NCBI RefSeq assembly: GCF_030272615.1
Contig: NC_081406.1
Coordinates: 471,376,400-471,440,399, forward strand
Direction of reading: 5' to 3'
Length of the DNA stretch: 64,000 nt
Source: Cryptomeria japonica
Lineage: Eukaryota > Streptophyta > Pinopsida > Cupressales > Cupressaceae
The notes below the pieces were generated by a model. The model searched no databases and had not been told where the DNA came from. It worked only from the letters and a program-made list of their open reading frames with translations. Of this stretch, positions 10,110-20,910 are shown piece by piece; position 1 is the stretch's first letter; each line of letters begins with the position of its first letter. The position numbers and the translations under genes were made by a program.

Positions 10110-11867
10110 TGTTGGCATTGAGTTGTCATTAATGTCAACCGGTGAGTAAGAGTTTTTTGGTATGGTCAACTGATGTCAACTAAGTTTCTACCAGTATGCA
10201 GAAGGATGTATCTAGCATAAGGAATATTAACATGAAGACAAAACCGGTATGAAGGCATGGAAGACAAGCAGGTATTTAGATTGTCAGTGACATCATCGGT
10301 AAGAGGTGATATGAAGTTGTGTGTTGGCATGACAAGTTGTAACCGGTATGTAGGTTGGTTGTTTATTTGTGATAATGTTTGTGATGAAGAGGCAGAGTGT
10401 CAAAGAGATCAAAAACCATCAGAGGTGAAGTTGAGCTACCGGTGTAGAGCATGCTTCCAGATAGCAGCAGGAGAAGGTTTTACCGGTAAGGGCTTGAACC
10501 GGTATGGAATTTTGTCAAATTAATGAGCATGAATTGAATCAATGTCCGTGAATTGATTGTTGACATGTTTGATAAGTGGATGGCAGTTTGCCAAAAGGAG
10601 GAGGTCGGTGTGTGCATCGTTAAGGTGTGGTAGGTGTGACAGGTTGACATTTAATGTGATTGGAAAAATCACGGATTGATTGCAGGTGTTTGTGGCTCGA
10701 TGAAGGATGGACGACAAAGGAAGATCAGACAATTGTTGGCATCGTGATCAAAGCATGAAATCATATTGCATGATGACCTCAAACAAGAAACAGTTGGATC
10801 ATAAATGTGTCGACTGGTTTCAAGGCCGAAATCAAGGTTAGGTTTGCTATTTTAGCAAACATGCATTGGATAGATAAAAATTGTGTGGTGATTTATCCTT
10901 CCAAAGCAGGTGAGTGATCCAAGGTAGATCAAATCAAATTTGATGAAGATTTGATCAATGGAGGGAAACCCTAGCCACCCTTTGTTTGAATTGGTTTTTG
11001 GCGGGAAAGCTTCAGTTTAAATATGGCGACCTAAGACAAATAGTCATTGTTGTTAAAGGGTGAAGGATAGAGTGAAATTATTGTCTGAGAGGCGAAGAGA
11101 TAAACATCTGAAGTTTTTGTGAGTGAATATTGTACTGGTAAGGAGAAGTAGGGTAAACTGGTGTAAGGAACAAACCGGGAAAGTGAGTATAGAATGCAGA
11201 GGTGACAAACCAAAAGAAGCAGTACCTGATAGAGAGTGACCAAGTGTGAGTTGAATTCAGTAGAGCAGAGGGAGAGAAGATTTAGCAGATTTAAAACTAG
11301 GAGAAAGGCTAAGTTGCAGTGTGAGTTGAGTTAACACAAACCGGTAAGATAGAAACTGGTAGTGCAAAGCTTTGAGGGGTTGCAAAACTTTATTTGCAGC
11401 AGGGATCTCCTTTGTGTATCTGAATTTTCATATTATTTTCACTGAGTAGGTGCTTAGAGTAGGGGTTGTAGCTCCTTTAGGTTGTAGCCTATCAATTGTA
11501 TAGGGGTTGGTGCTCCTTTGAGTTGGTGCTCATAAATCAGGGGTTGGTGCTCCTTAGGTTGGTGCCCTAAAATTTGTAATCGGATTTTTTCATTGTGAAG
11601 CTAGATTGGAGCAGAAGATCTCCAGCAGATATTCTCACCAAGGTTTTTCCCACATTGGATTTTCCTCGTACATCTGGTGTTATGTGATGATTTTTGTGTG
11701 TGTGTGTCATATTGATTCAACTGTTATTATTGATACACACTTAGTTTGCATTGTTTAATTAACCAGTCTGCCCTTTTGTTAGTTTTATATTGTACTAGTA
11801 TTTCTCAAATTTGAAAGAGTTTAAATCACTGATTCACCCCCCTCTAAGTGATCCATTGTATCCAACA
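10110..11867 (+). repeat. Copia-1 3' LTR
   Basis: It starts TGTTGGCATTGAG and ends TCCAACA; length 1758 bp against 1747 for the 5' copy. By eye there are many scattered differences and short indels (for example an added repeat of GGGGTTGGTGCTCC near 11535), so this insertion is not recent. Confidence 0.93.
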
Positions 11868-12469
11868 TACATGTGTATGAGTATATATATACCAAAGGGT
11901 ATATATACAAAATAGTATGTCACCCAAGCCCAACACGTTACCAATATGCTCATGTTGGTCTCCGCAAGATTTCTACACGCTTCCTTTTCATACTCTGATT
12001 ATCAATGCATATACCAGGATTACTAGAAAGGGGTAGGATCATCCTGACCCAAGAATACCGACCCATTATCTCAAGATCAAGCCCAATATCTCAAAAAAGG
12101 TGGACTCCACACGAACCAAGGAAACTGCAACACAAAACTCAAAGAGATACTTCTCATAATTACCAAAGCTACTAATACTGGGACACATAAATGATATTGA
12201 GATCAATAAGAACTCCTAACACCAAGATATCAGGATCAATGAGAACTCAATGAATCTACAAAAATCATCATCTAGAGTTTTCCATGCTTCATAATAACTT
12301 ATGACCAAAACTGCAACATCTAAACTCGACATACATACTGCATACAATATTATAACAAGAATAACATCCATAATATCTTGACTAATATCTAGGCCTCAAA
12401 ACACTGTCTGGTCCAAAACCGGATGACTGGTTTGACATCAATGACAACATTATTCACAAAAGTCCCTCA
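11868..12469 (-). repeat. Copia-3 3' LTR, fragment 2
   Basis: It resumes the LTR after Copia-1 and aligns with 18437-18934 plus 20498-20601: both carry GTATGAGTATATATATACC, CCAAGCCCAACACGTTACC and ATAACATCCATAATATC. This uninterrupted stretch shows where the solo LTR landed in the other copy. Confidence 0.9.
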
Positions 12470-12590
12470 ATCTCCCCCTTTGTCATTGATGGCAAAACCT
12501 TGTTAAAACATAACTGCACAACTCCCTCTAACTCATGCAATTCCTCCAAACTGCATTCCTTGAATTCCTTTCTCCCCCTTTTGACATCAA
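12470..12590 (-). promoter_or_regulatory. Copia-3 polypurine tracts, two copies
   Basis: On the minus strand GACAAAGGGGGAGA lies against the 3' LTR (12470-12484) and a second TCAAAAGGGGGAGAAA lies about 100 bp upstream (about 12570-12587). The pair mirrors the doubled tract of Copia-1. Confidence 0.7.
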
Positions 12591-12689
12591 GGTCAAAGGA
12601 TGTCTTTGATGAAAAAAGAAAATAATAGATATATACAAAATTGTCAAAAAAAACTAAACCTTACACAAAGAAACTTTTAGTTGCTCTTC

Positions 12690-14415
12690 TTCGAAAATAT
12701 AAGCTTGTACTTTTCATTTAGATCGGGAAGAAGAACTTCCCAATAATGTATAGCTAGTTTGATACTCACTGAAAGAATTTTGAACTCAACCAATAGATCA
12801 ACCGAATTTGAGAAATTATTTAGAGTAGTTGGATTCTACTCATACTCAATTGTGTTATCAAGCAATGCCAAAGAGTGCTCTAGCTTAGCTTCAACAATTT
12901 CCTTAACCTTCCAAAACATACTCACAAATTCTTCATTCTACCTTTGCAATATAAGGAGCTCAGGTTGAAGAGAATTGACTCTTTTCCTCTACTCACCATC
13001 CTTATCATTCAAAAAATCAAAAGACTTGCCTAGACTTGTTAGTTCTTCAATAGCATCAATCTTACCTTTGTGCTTCACAACAGCTATCGGCCAAGAGATA
13101 CAATATATATAGACTTTGCTAGCATTGTGGATACAATCTATAAATTCCTCTATACATGTTGATAAGTTATTTTGTGCATCAATACATTCACTCAGCAGCC
13201 TCTGCATATCTAGGCCTTTTTCTTGCACAAACATTTTTTCTTTTAGGACACAACTCAAACACTTCAGAAGCAGATTATTGATACCTTCTAGACCAATATT
13301 GTTCTAAATCAAATGCTTCATCAGAATGCTCTCAATTTTGTCTAACTCAACTAAGGTCAGCTATTTCACATCAATATTTTGAATTCCATCTACATTGTCA
13401 ACTAGTTTTAGAAAATCAGACCCATCATCTATGTCTCCAACTTCTTGCTCACCAGCATCCAAAACTCCTTTAGCTACAAGGGATTCCAAATCTTCAATTA
13501 CCATGACATTCTCCATCTTGTTCCTCTTTGACTTTTAAATACCAATAGGAACCGATTGTCTCCTTTTCTTCTTTCTGAAGGATGAATCTCCAGAACCGGA
13601 AGATAAAGACACAAAAACCAAGACAACTCTCTACATATCCATAAATGATTTGAAATAACCATTGCAAATTTCCCCTTTGTTAGCCAAACTGTTCAAATAT
13701 CTAAATATTTGTCTTGCAATAGGAACACCAGACTCCCAAATGACATTATCTTTTGCCAAAAGGGATTCTGAATAGTACATAACCAAACTCGCAAGCAATG
13801 ATCCAAACCGAAAAGTATAATTCTTCTTTTTTGTCATCATAATATTTTCAAACAATAATTCTTTCAAAAATTCACACAAGTGGAATGATCTATTCTCCAT
13901 TAAATCATATGTGCCATACATACCACAATAGCCAAGGTGGCTCCTTCCCTATTTCAGAAATAGATTTTATTAGAGATGCCATAAGCAACATACCTCACCA
14001 CAGGGTTGATGATTGTGTTAATGATTAGAGCTCTTTGATCACCCTTTACACTATTTGGGGCTTCCACTTCTATGTTCAAGTTCGACTTCTTTGTCCAAAC
14101 TTCTCCATTGTCGCACAAGTCGGTGACTCTAGAAATGATTTCCTTTGTGATTTGATAGGGTTTATCTAATATGATGCAATTATCTCGCACATGGCTAAGA
14201 ATTCCTCTTAAAACCTTTGCATTATCGAACCAAGGGAATTTGGTCCATAGATTTAGACCTTTGCCTTCCAATTCTTTGACCTTTCGCAATTCATCATCTT
14301 TCAAACTTGCTTCAACAACTCCAATCTTCTCCATGATAAACTCGTCAAGGAGCACCTTGTCCACAGATTAAAATTCCTCGCTACTAGATTCTTTGATGAT
14401 TAATTTTCCCTCCAT
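12690..14415 (-). pseudogene. Copia-3 ORF of unknown function: globular part, basic patch, coiled coil
   Basis: The ATG at 14415 opens a frame beginning MEGKLIIKESSSEEF; it continues with stops and shifts to about 12690. Recognisable stretches are LNLWTKFPWFDNAKVLRG, an alpha-rich part reading IINTIINPVVRYVAYGIS and NYTFRFGSLLASLVMYYSE, then a basic patch RKKKRRQ (about 13570), then a Lys/Glu/Leu-rich C-terminal part with KIDAIEELTSLGKSFD suggestive of coiled coil. It lies where pol would be in a normal Copia element. I do not recognise the family. The layout resembles that of the ORF in the insert at 14524-16598. It may be a captured gene or an element-specific accessory protein. Confidence 0.55.
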
Positions 14416-14505
14416 GATTTTTTTTGTTTCTTACTCTCTTACTGCTCTACTACTATTCTCAATATTCTCAAGAAAATAATTGATGTGTAAGAAATGAACT
14501 CAAAA

Positions 14506-16616
14506 ATTGATACTTATCTTGTTTTTGATTAAAAAAAAAAAGGTTTTGAGAGGACCCAAAACCCCTTACATCATAATCCAAAGATAGATCATTAAAGCAA
14601 TTGGACCAAGGTTAACAACAAAGAAATAGAATAGGCTACAAGAGAGAAGGACAATAGAGACACAACAGCCAAAGGAAAGAACAACAAAAAACCAACGAGG
14701 TGTTGGCGAACACAGTAACAAAAAAGATGACCCGTTACATGAAAATATTAAGACTATCTATAGCCTCTTTCTCCAGCATCATCATGGTCTTTGCAACTTC
14801 CTTGAGGTTGAGAAGATCTTGAGGCATAGGTGCCTCCACAGCCTTGGTGCTTTGTCTGGTCCTCCTCATAGAGCGAGGGATATCCTTGGAGCTAGAGACC
14901 CCAACATCCATCTCCAGATCCACAAAGTTCCTGTCATTGTGCATCTTCTCCAATCTAGCCACCATTGTCGACATATTTGTAGTAGACACTCTCAGCATAG
15001 CCAAACTATTCTCCATGATCTTCTTGAGAGCAGTCTCAATTTTCTACATTTTCAAGCTAATCTCCCCAAACTTTTCATCATATCTATTCTTAAAAAGCTA
15101 AATAGCCTCACCATTTTTCTGAAGGCACCCCAACATCATTCTTTTTTCATCTTCTTTCCACAAGACACACTCATTGCTCTCTGAAGCACATCCTTTTCTC
15201 TTGTCCTTAATTCTCGCCTAACCCTCTTTCTCCACAACCCCTTCAAACCTTTCTAGCTTAGCTAAGGTAGTTCTCTACTGAGATACAGAGTCTTAATATC
15301 ATGGAACACCCAATTTTGGAAGTGATACATATCAACCGAGGCACCTCTTATAGTTCCCAAAATATCGAGCATAATTTCAGGCTTGTCATGTAAGTCCTGG
15401 GAGTCCAATTCCATCAGTTTAATTCTTGGTTTTCAGAAAATTTAGGAGGTTGTTCACCCTTCGTATCAGAATCAGATAAAATTAACCTCTTACCCTTCCC
15501 CTTGGGCTTCACCTCATAACTAGATATTTCCTCCACCGACAAGACATCATTGTTCTTCTTGGGTATTTTGACCCTCTTCTTAGGGGGTAGAGGCGACGAC
15601 CTTAACCTTAGACTTGGAGTCATCAGAACCATCACTAGGGATGTAATCCTCATCTTTATCTTCCAAACTAGCCTTCACCCTGTTAACCCTAGCTTCAAAG
15701 TTCTCATAAATTAAAAGGATTAATCATTGATGAGCCAAAGGGCTTGACTTAGGGTTCTTAATATGGTCAGCCAGACAATCATTAAGGGAAGAAACCAGAT
15801 AATAAGAAAATGAAACCTTATTCCCATATCTAAAATTATTGAGAAACACAAAATGGTAGGTATAAACCTTAGTAAACCTTCCATCAACCATAACAAATTC
15901 CATTATTACTTTCAGCATTTTACGCCAGAAGTTTTTTACCTGGTTGGGAGTGAAGTAAGTTTTGTTGTGCTTGACAAGCCTCTCCTTTTCATCTTCATTC
16001 TTGGGAATTGTTTTCACCGTATTGTCAGAGAATTTTTTGTCCCTGAAGAATTTGGCCCCTTCCATCGATAGACCTGTAACCTCTACAACCAAATTCTCAT
16101 CCAACTTCACCATCTGCCCAAACAAAGTGACTTTCATTTTGTTCCATCCCTTAACAAAGAGTTTGGAAACATGGTCCATTTTACCATGTAGTTTCTCCAT
16201 ATACCCTGCTATCCCTCCTTTCTGTAATCTTCTCCATACTTTCTATTCCTTCTTCCAACCTTCACAGCTTGTTGGCTCATTCCTATTAATATTTCCCCCC
16301 ATTGTTTTAGCAGTTCCAACAACCCCTCCTCTTCCTGAGAAAAAAGAGACTCTGCAATACCAACAGAGAAACATAGAGCCAAGGCAGAGCATACAATTAA
16401 TCACCCACAAAGCATGCGGGGTAGTCCACCTCATGAAATCTAGAAACTTCCCACCAATTTGACCATCATTAATGAAGCAACTTGATCTAAGGGTCATCAT
16501 GATATAATAAGGGAATAACCTTTCCATTAATGCGATCAAAAAATAATTTCTCCTTAGCCTCTAAAGACGTATTGCTTTCACCTTGCCAAATGATAGGGAT
16601 TGATACTTATCTTGTT
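14506..16616 (-). mobile_element. LINE-type retro-insert with 18-bp target duplication
   Basis: The 18-bp ATTGATACTTATCTTGTT occurs at 14506-14523 and again at 16599-16616; the insert proper is 14524-16598. On the minus strand the insert ends in a T-run, AATCAA and then the duplication, as plant L1-type tails do. Long direct repeats plus a tail at one end are the signature of target-primed reverse transcription. The body does not encode LINE RT or endonuclease that I can see; it carries the unknown ORF described separately. It could be a retrotransposed transcript, or a LINE relative with a lost pol. Confidence 0.75.
15400..16540 (-). pseudogene. ORF of unknown function carried by the retro-insert
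   Basis: The longest clean piece (16200-15724, 158 residues, MEKLHGKMDHVSKLF at the start) has VVEVTGLSMEGAKFF and then VDGRFTKVYTYHFVFLNNFR, a wording seen in poorly characterised plant retroelement-associated proteins. An upstream piece (16539-16243) adds about 98 residues. Downstream, after stops, comes a Ser/Asp-rich acidic region and a basic patch PPKKRVKIPKK (about 15570), then helical, coiled-coil-like sequence to about 14740. I cannot name the family. The globular, basic, coiled-coil layout matches the Copia-3 ORF. Confidence 0.5.
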
Positions 16617-16899
16617 AAAGATACTTCATTAGGGTTTTGTTGCCAAAAACTGTCTTTTCAATGATGTCATCAAGATTCCTCTGATTACCAGATACCACTC
16701 AAGCATTGTCATGTCGGTTTACTGACATGATCCAATCAGATGGGGAGGATAGAGGATTTCTCTTTCAGATCAAAGAATCCTCCTAACCCAAAGCTCAAAG
16801 TTTAATTACCAGAGGAAGAGGTGCCTACACCAAAGTTAGGCTCACTTCCTTTGTTCTCACTCTTCTTTCTCTAGACTAAATTTTCCTTCTTTGATTCAT

Positions 16900-17766
16900 C
16901 ATTCTTCATCACATTCTTCTCAACAGATTTTTCCTCATTTCCATTTCTACATTTATTATCATAGTGTCTAGTCTTCTTGCATTTGAAACAACCAACAATC
17001 TTCCTCTCAGATCTTACCAAGTGTGGTTTGTATCTGCATTGATTGGACTTATGTCAATAGTTATTGCAAATGTAACAACATCCATGAAATTTGTAACTCT
17101 TCTTGTTTGCAACAACTGGATTATAATTCTGATTCACAAAATGATTCCTAAAAAGACTTGCTTTATTTACAAACATCTTGCAACCATAACACTGAATGCT
17201 TCTACAATTTACTGCCTTATGTCCAAATTTATTGTATTTAAAATAATAGCCATTAAAAATGGGTACCTTTATGCATTAGACTATCGGATCGGGTCTTCTT
17301 GCATTTGATTTTTGATTTCAAGATTTCTTCTCATCTGCGGGCTTCTCTCTCTACTTCAGCTTTGACTTCTTTCTTTTCTTCTTTATCATTTTGATTAGGG
17401 CACAAACCGGTTTGGAAACCAAGTCTGGTTTTATCTGAATTACCTTGCTGCATATTGATCAGATCTTTTAGAAGCTTACTATTGTCAAGGATCTTATTCT
17501 TTGCCTTCAGGTTCTTCACCTCTTGTTCAAGATTTTCACTTTCTTCAGACTTCAGCTTTAGTGTGTCTTTTAGGAGCTTCTCATTCTTTTCCTTTCCTCA
17601 ATCTTCTGCATGAGATCTTTGATAGTCTCATTCACCTGTTTCAACTGATTGTTAACCTCCTTAAGTCTGAAATCTTCATCTATTTGAAAATATTATCCTA
17701 AGTATATAGGTGTCATGACTCAACCAATACGGATCTCCCTTAAGTGGTTAAACTTTCCAAACAACG
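16900..17766 (-). pseudogene. gag: Copia-3 gag remnant: coiled coil and zinc knuckles
   Basis: Minus-strand frames directly follow the primer site. First comes a Lys/Glu/Leu coiled coil (NSKLLKDLINMQQGN, then LGFQTG) that parallels the end of the Copia-1 gag coiled coil. Then come knuckles CYICNNY-stop-HKSNQC and CFKCKKTRHYDNKC (about 16970-17075) and at least two damaged ones. The capsid-like N-terminal part is missing. In this family gag binds element RNA; here only the nucleic-acid-binding tail survives, with many stops. Confidence 0.65.
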
Positions 17767-17784
17767 GACCAAAGCTTTGATACC
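17767..17784 (-). promoter_or_regulatory. Copia-3 primer-binding site (degenerate Met type)
   Basis: The minus strand reads TGGTATCAAAGCTTTGG, close to the Met-type TGGTATCAGAGC. It lies three bases inside the 5' LTR end at 17788. Confidence 0.75.
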
Positions 17785-17787
17785 AAT

Positions 17788-18934
17788 TGTTGATCTAGTT
17801 GAAAGCATTGAAATACTAAGAAGGGGGGAGGGTGAATCAGTATTCCCATATATTCAAAAATAATAAACTTTTCACCAATTATAATTGTTATCAAAAACAC
17901 TTGACTAATATAGAGCAATTAATGCAGAATAGATATGAAGAACACAACCACAAGATAAGCATCATATTTTATATGTGGAAAACCCAAATGGGAAAAACCA
18001 TAGAGAGTGTTCTCTTAGGAGAATATAACTAGTTATAGTTTGAGTTTACAAAGGGGTGGCTCACTGCAAGATTACAAAATGGCTCACTACCAGAATGCTC
18101 ACTGCAGATATACAAAAGATGGCTAATTGTCAGAATGCTCAATACAACTGGAAAGGTTGAACTAAAAAGGTTTGTATCTCCAAATGCATGAGATCAGTTC
18201 CAAGTTTAAGCTCATATTACAAATCTCAAACTCTATAGTAGATCTGATTAGAGATCTTTATGCAACTGTCCTACAATAGGTCCAGTAAAGGACTACTGCA
18301 CTATCGAATCATCAATTGCCTTTGTTGTCTGCAACTCACACTTCACACACTCTATTATCTTCACTTCCAACTATCTTTCGCACATCACTCACCTTCACAT
18401 TCACATTCACACTCACTTATTCAATCTCTCATACAACTGTATATGTATGAGTATATATATACCAGAGGGTATAGATACAAATAGTATGTCAGCCAAGCCC
18501 AACACGTTACCAATATGCTTATGTCAGCCTCCACAAGATTTCTACATGTTTCCTTTTCATACTTCAATTATCAATTCATATATCGGGATTACTAGAAAGC
18601 GGCAGGGTCATCTGGACCCAAGAATGTCGACCCATTATCTCAAGATCAAGCCCAATATCTCTAAAAAGGTAGACTCCATGCGAACAAGGGAAACCAAAAC
18701 ACAAAACTCAAAGAGATACTTCTGATAATTACCAAAGCTACTAACACTAGGACACATAATTGATACCGAGATCAATAAGAACTCCTAACATTGGGATACC
18801 AGGATCAATGAGAAATCAATGAATCCACAAAAATCATCATCTAGAGTTGTCCATGTTGCATAATAACTTTTGACCAAAACTGCAACATTTGAACTACACA
18901 TACATACTGCATACAATAGTATAATACCTATAAC
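17788..18934 (-). repeat. Copia-3 5' LTR, part 1
   Basis: The LTR runs from TGTTGATCTAG at 17788 to 18934, where the solo LTR interrupts it. It has GGGGGGAGGGTGAATCAGT (17822-17840) and GTGGAAAACCCAAATGGGA (17975-17993), both shared in inverted orientation with Copia-1. Confidence 0.88.
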
Positions 18935-19409
18935 TGATAACTCAACGATGAACCAATAGTACCAAACCGGTACTTAGAGGGGGGGTGAATCAGTAGAAAC
19001 AAAAATACAGTCCAAAACCAGTTGGATAGCAAATACTTCAAATAACTACAAGCAGTGATATTAGTTGAAGCAGAGTGCAACCGGTAAGACCCAGAACTGC
19101 TACAACAATCATAAACCGGTCACTCACTAAGCTTTCCTCTTAGCTCAATACTACAATACCATTACACCCTCATGCATGAACAGGTAGACTATTATCTGAT
19201 CTTCACAATAGTTGGTTCAACATGTTTTATAGACAGGCATAAAACACAGAACCATCATGTGCTCATCAGGTAATAACAAAGCATCACAAGACAGAAGCAT
19301 CACACATGACACACATATTTTTCATGTGGAAACCCAACTGGGAAAAACCACGGTGGGGATGAATACCCACAAGTTGCTTTTGAACTCTTTTGAAGTCCGC
19401 TCTGTTAGG

Positions 19410-19660
19410 AGCCTTGTCCGGTTAAAGACATTACAACAGGTTCTGCTAGGAACCGATCCTATTAGGGATCACCCGGTTAAGGGATAGCAATAATACCCGG
19501 TTAAGGGTTAAACCTGGTAGGGTCACCTTGTTAGAGGATTTCAAGAACTCAATAGCTAAAGGATCTCTAGAGCTCTATAGCTTCTCAGAACTCATTAACC
19601 TTGAGTTACCCGGTTAAGGGATTTGAATCAAGCCTGTTAAGACTACCCTGTTAGGGGATT
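19410..19660. repeat. Degenerate CCCGGTTAAGGGAT repeats in solo LTR-1
   Basis: About eight copies of a motif close to ACCCGGTTAAGGGAT are spread over 250 bp at irregular spacing. Variants include CCGGTTAAAGA, CCTGGTAGGGTC and CCTGTTAGGGGATT. Confidence 0.85.
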
Positions 19661-20239
19661 TTACAACTGTTGAAGTGGTTAGAGATCAACAGGAATTACA
19701 ATGATCTAGTAACAGCACTCAATGCTAATGCAGATCCGTTTAGGCTCCTCTTCACCTTCTGCACATTCACTTTGCAGGTATCTCTTCTCTCCTTTGGTTT
19801 GGCAGGAATCACGTATCACTTCCTTAGGATACACACACACAACTTTTGCCAACAACCTTAGAAAGAAACACAACATAGACCTTATAGGAAACATACAGGT
19901 CGGTAGCAAAAACCCTAAACCCTAAACTTGTTAGGTTAAGCAATTCAAGTGGTTCGATCCTGATCGTTGAATCATACTGCATTAAATGCAACAATCTTGA
20001 ATCGATCTCAAGACATTCTCCATCGTCCATTATCCATCGATATCATGGCGGTTGATAACCCATCACGCGTTATCACTGTTTGACAGACTTCACTCATTCC
20101 TGAGGTGGATAGGAATAGTCTTCTCTATGCAAGATCCTTCACACGCACAGAGCTTACATGGCAACATGATCTGTCCTCCATTATACTGCTAACTCATCAC
20201 ACGAAGATCACCGATTGAGTCACACAAACTTGAGGTATT

Positions 20240-20490
20240 CCAACCGGAAATCCTGAAGTGGAAGCTACCTACCAACCGGTAGTCATACAATGCTTCCATG
20301 TGCCGGTTCCCATAACTACATGCCGGTTCACCCTGAACAAATATACTGCTTCACTTTGGCATATAAACCGGTTCATACATATGCCAGTTCCCCCTTCTCA
20401 CATATCACATATGCCGGTTCACTTCATAACACATATTGACATCAATGACAACATATAATGGCATTATGTCTTCATGCCAGTTCACATAAT
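20240..20490. repeat. Cluster of GCCGGTTC / AACCGGTA motifs in solo LTR-1
   Basis: Eight or more copies of a CCGGTT-centred motif (ATGCCGGTTC, AACCGGTTCATAC, AACCGGTAGT and the decayed form ATGCCAGTTC) occur at 20-40 bp spacing near the transcriptional start side of the minus-strand LTR. CAGT versus CGGT variants look like CpG decay. Confidence 0.8.
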
Positions 20491-20497
20491 GCCAACA

Positions 20498-20601
20498 ATA
20501 ACATCCATAATATCCTGACTAATATTTGGGCCTCAAAACACAATCCAGTTCAAAACTGGTTGACCGATATCAATGACAACAATATTCACACAAGTCTAAC
20601 A
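20498..20601 (-). repeat. Copia-3 5' LTR, part 2
   Basis: The LTR resumes with ATAACATCCATAATATCCTG and ends GTCTAACA at 20601. The next base continues the Copia-2 LTR (CTTTTGGAGTGTGG). Confidence 0.85.
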
Positions 20602-20788
20602 CTTTTGGAGTGTGGAGTTTTCTTCCAAAAATGTTTTCCCCACATAAATCACTATGTTGTGGTATGCATGCTATTATGACTATTTTTGTTAAGTTTCTAT
20701 AAATGTTGTAATGATCTGTAAGTTTTTTTACATTATCATTCTCTCAAGGTTAGTGTAGGAAGTTGTTTCACTACTTAATTTCCTTACA
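20602..20788 (+). repeat. Copia-2 5' LTR, right end only
   Basis: It ends TTCCTTACA before the primer site. It shares AATCACTATGTTGTGG and CTCAAGGTTAGTGTAGGAAG with the 3' LTR. The left part lies beyond Copia-3, outside the window. Confidence 0.88.
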
Positions 20789-20790
20789 AG

Positions 20791-20805
20791 TGGTGTCAAA
20801 ACTTG
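20791..20805 (+). promoter_or_regulatory. Copia-2 primer-binding site (decayed Met type)
   Basis: TGGTGTCAAAACTTG lies two bases after the LTR, matching TGGTATCAGAGCTTG with three transitions. Confidence 0.7.
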
Positions 20806-20910
20806 ATTACCTTTGGTTTTAGTTGTGGTTTGTTGGGTTTTTTGAACTAATATAGATTTGAGTAGGAGCTTGCAAAATATACTTTTTGATCTTATTGTAG
20901 GAATTTTCAA

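Larger units (their letters stand above)
2789..11867 (+). mobile_element. Copia-1: full-length Sirevirus-like Copia retrotransposon, decayed
   Basis: Two LTRs of about 1.75 kb (2789-4535 and 10110-11867) bound an internal region with a tRNA-iMet primer site, a fused gag-pol frame in the order gag, protease, integrase, RT, RNase H (Copia order), and purine tracts before the 3' LTR. The LTRs share TGTTGG/CCAACA ends. TACAT occurs on both sides (2783-2787 and 11868-11872) but the left copy is followed by an extra A, so the target duplication is imperfect. Sirevirus-like traits are a long gag with coiled coil, several zinc knuckles and repeated polypurine tracts. The polyprotein has about a dozen stops and at least two frameshifts. 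Confidence 0.93.
18935..20497 (-). mobile_element. Solo LTR-1, Copia type
   Basis: A 1563-bp block starting TGATAACTC and ending GCCAACA is flanked by the 5-bp duplication ATAAC (18930-18934 and 20498-20502). It interrupts the Copia-3 5' LTR at a point intact in the left copy. It carries the shared LTR motifs GAGGGGGGGTGAATCAGT (18977-18994) and GTGGAAACCCAACTGGGA (19326-19343). No internal domain is present, so it is the result of LTR-LTR recombination. Confidence 0.92.
2754..20601 (-). mobile_element. Copia-3: nested Copia-type element, gag remnant and unknown ORF, no pol seen
   Basis: The 3' LTR lies on the left, split as 2754-2788 and 11868-12469. The 5' LTR lies on the right, split as 17788-18934 and 20498-20601. 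A degenerate Met-type primer site sits at 17767-17784 and purine tracts next to the 3' LTR. Removing the later inserts (Copia-1, the 14.5-16.6 kb retro-insert and the solo LTR) leaves an internal region of about 3.2 kb with gag-type zinc knuckles and one unrelated ORF. I see no protease, integrase, RT or RNase H, so it looks non-autonomous. It interrupts the 5' LTR of Copia-2 at 20601/20602. Confidence 0.75.

Noticed and set aside
18260-18484. His/Ser-rich frame in the Copia-3 LTR
   Set aside because: It is made of a CACATTCACATTCAC simple repeat and is not kept in the other LTR.
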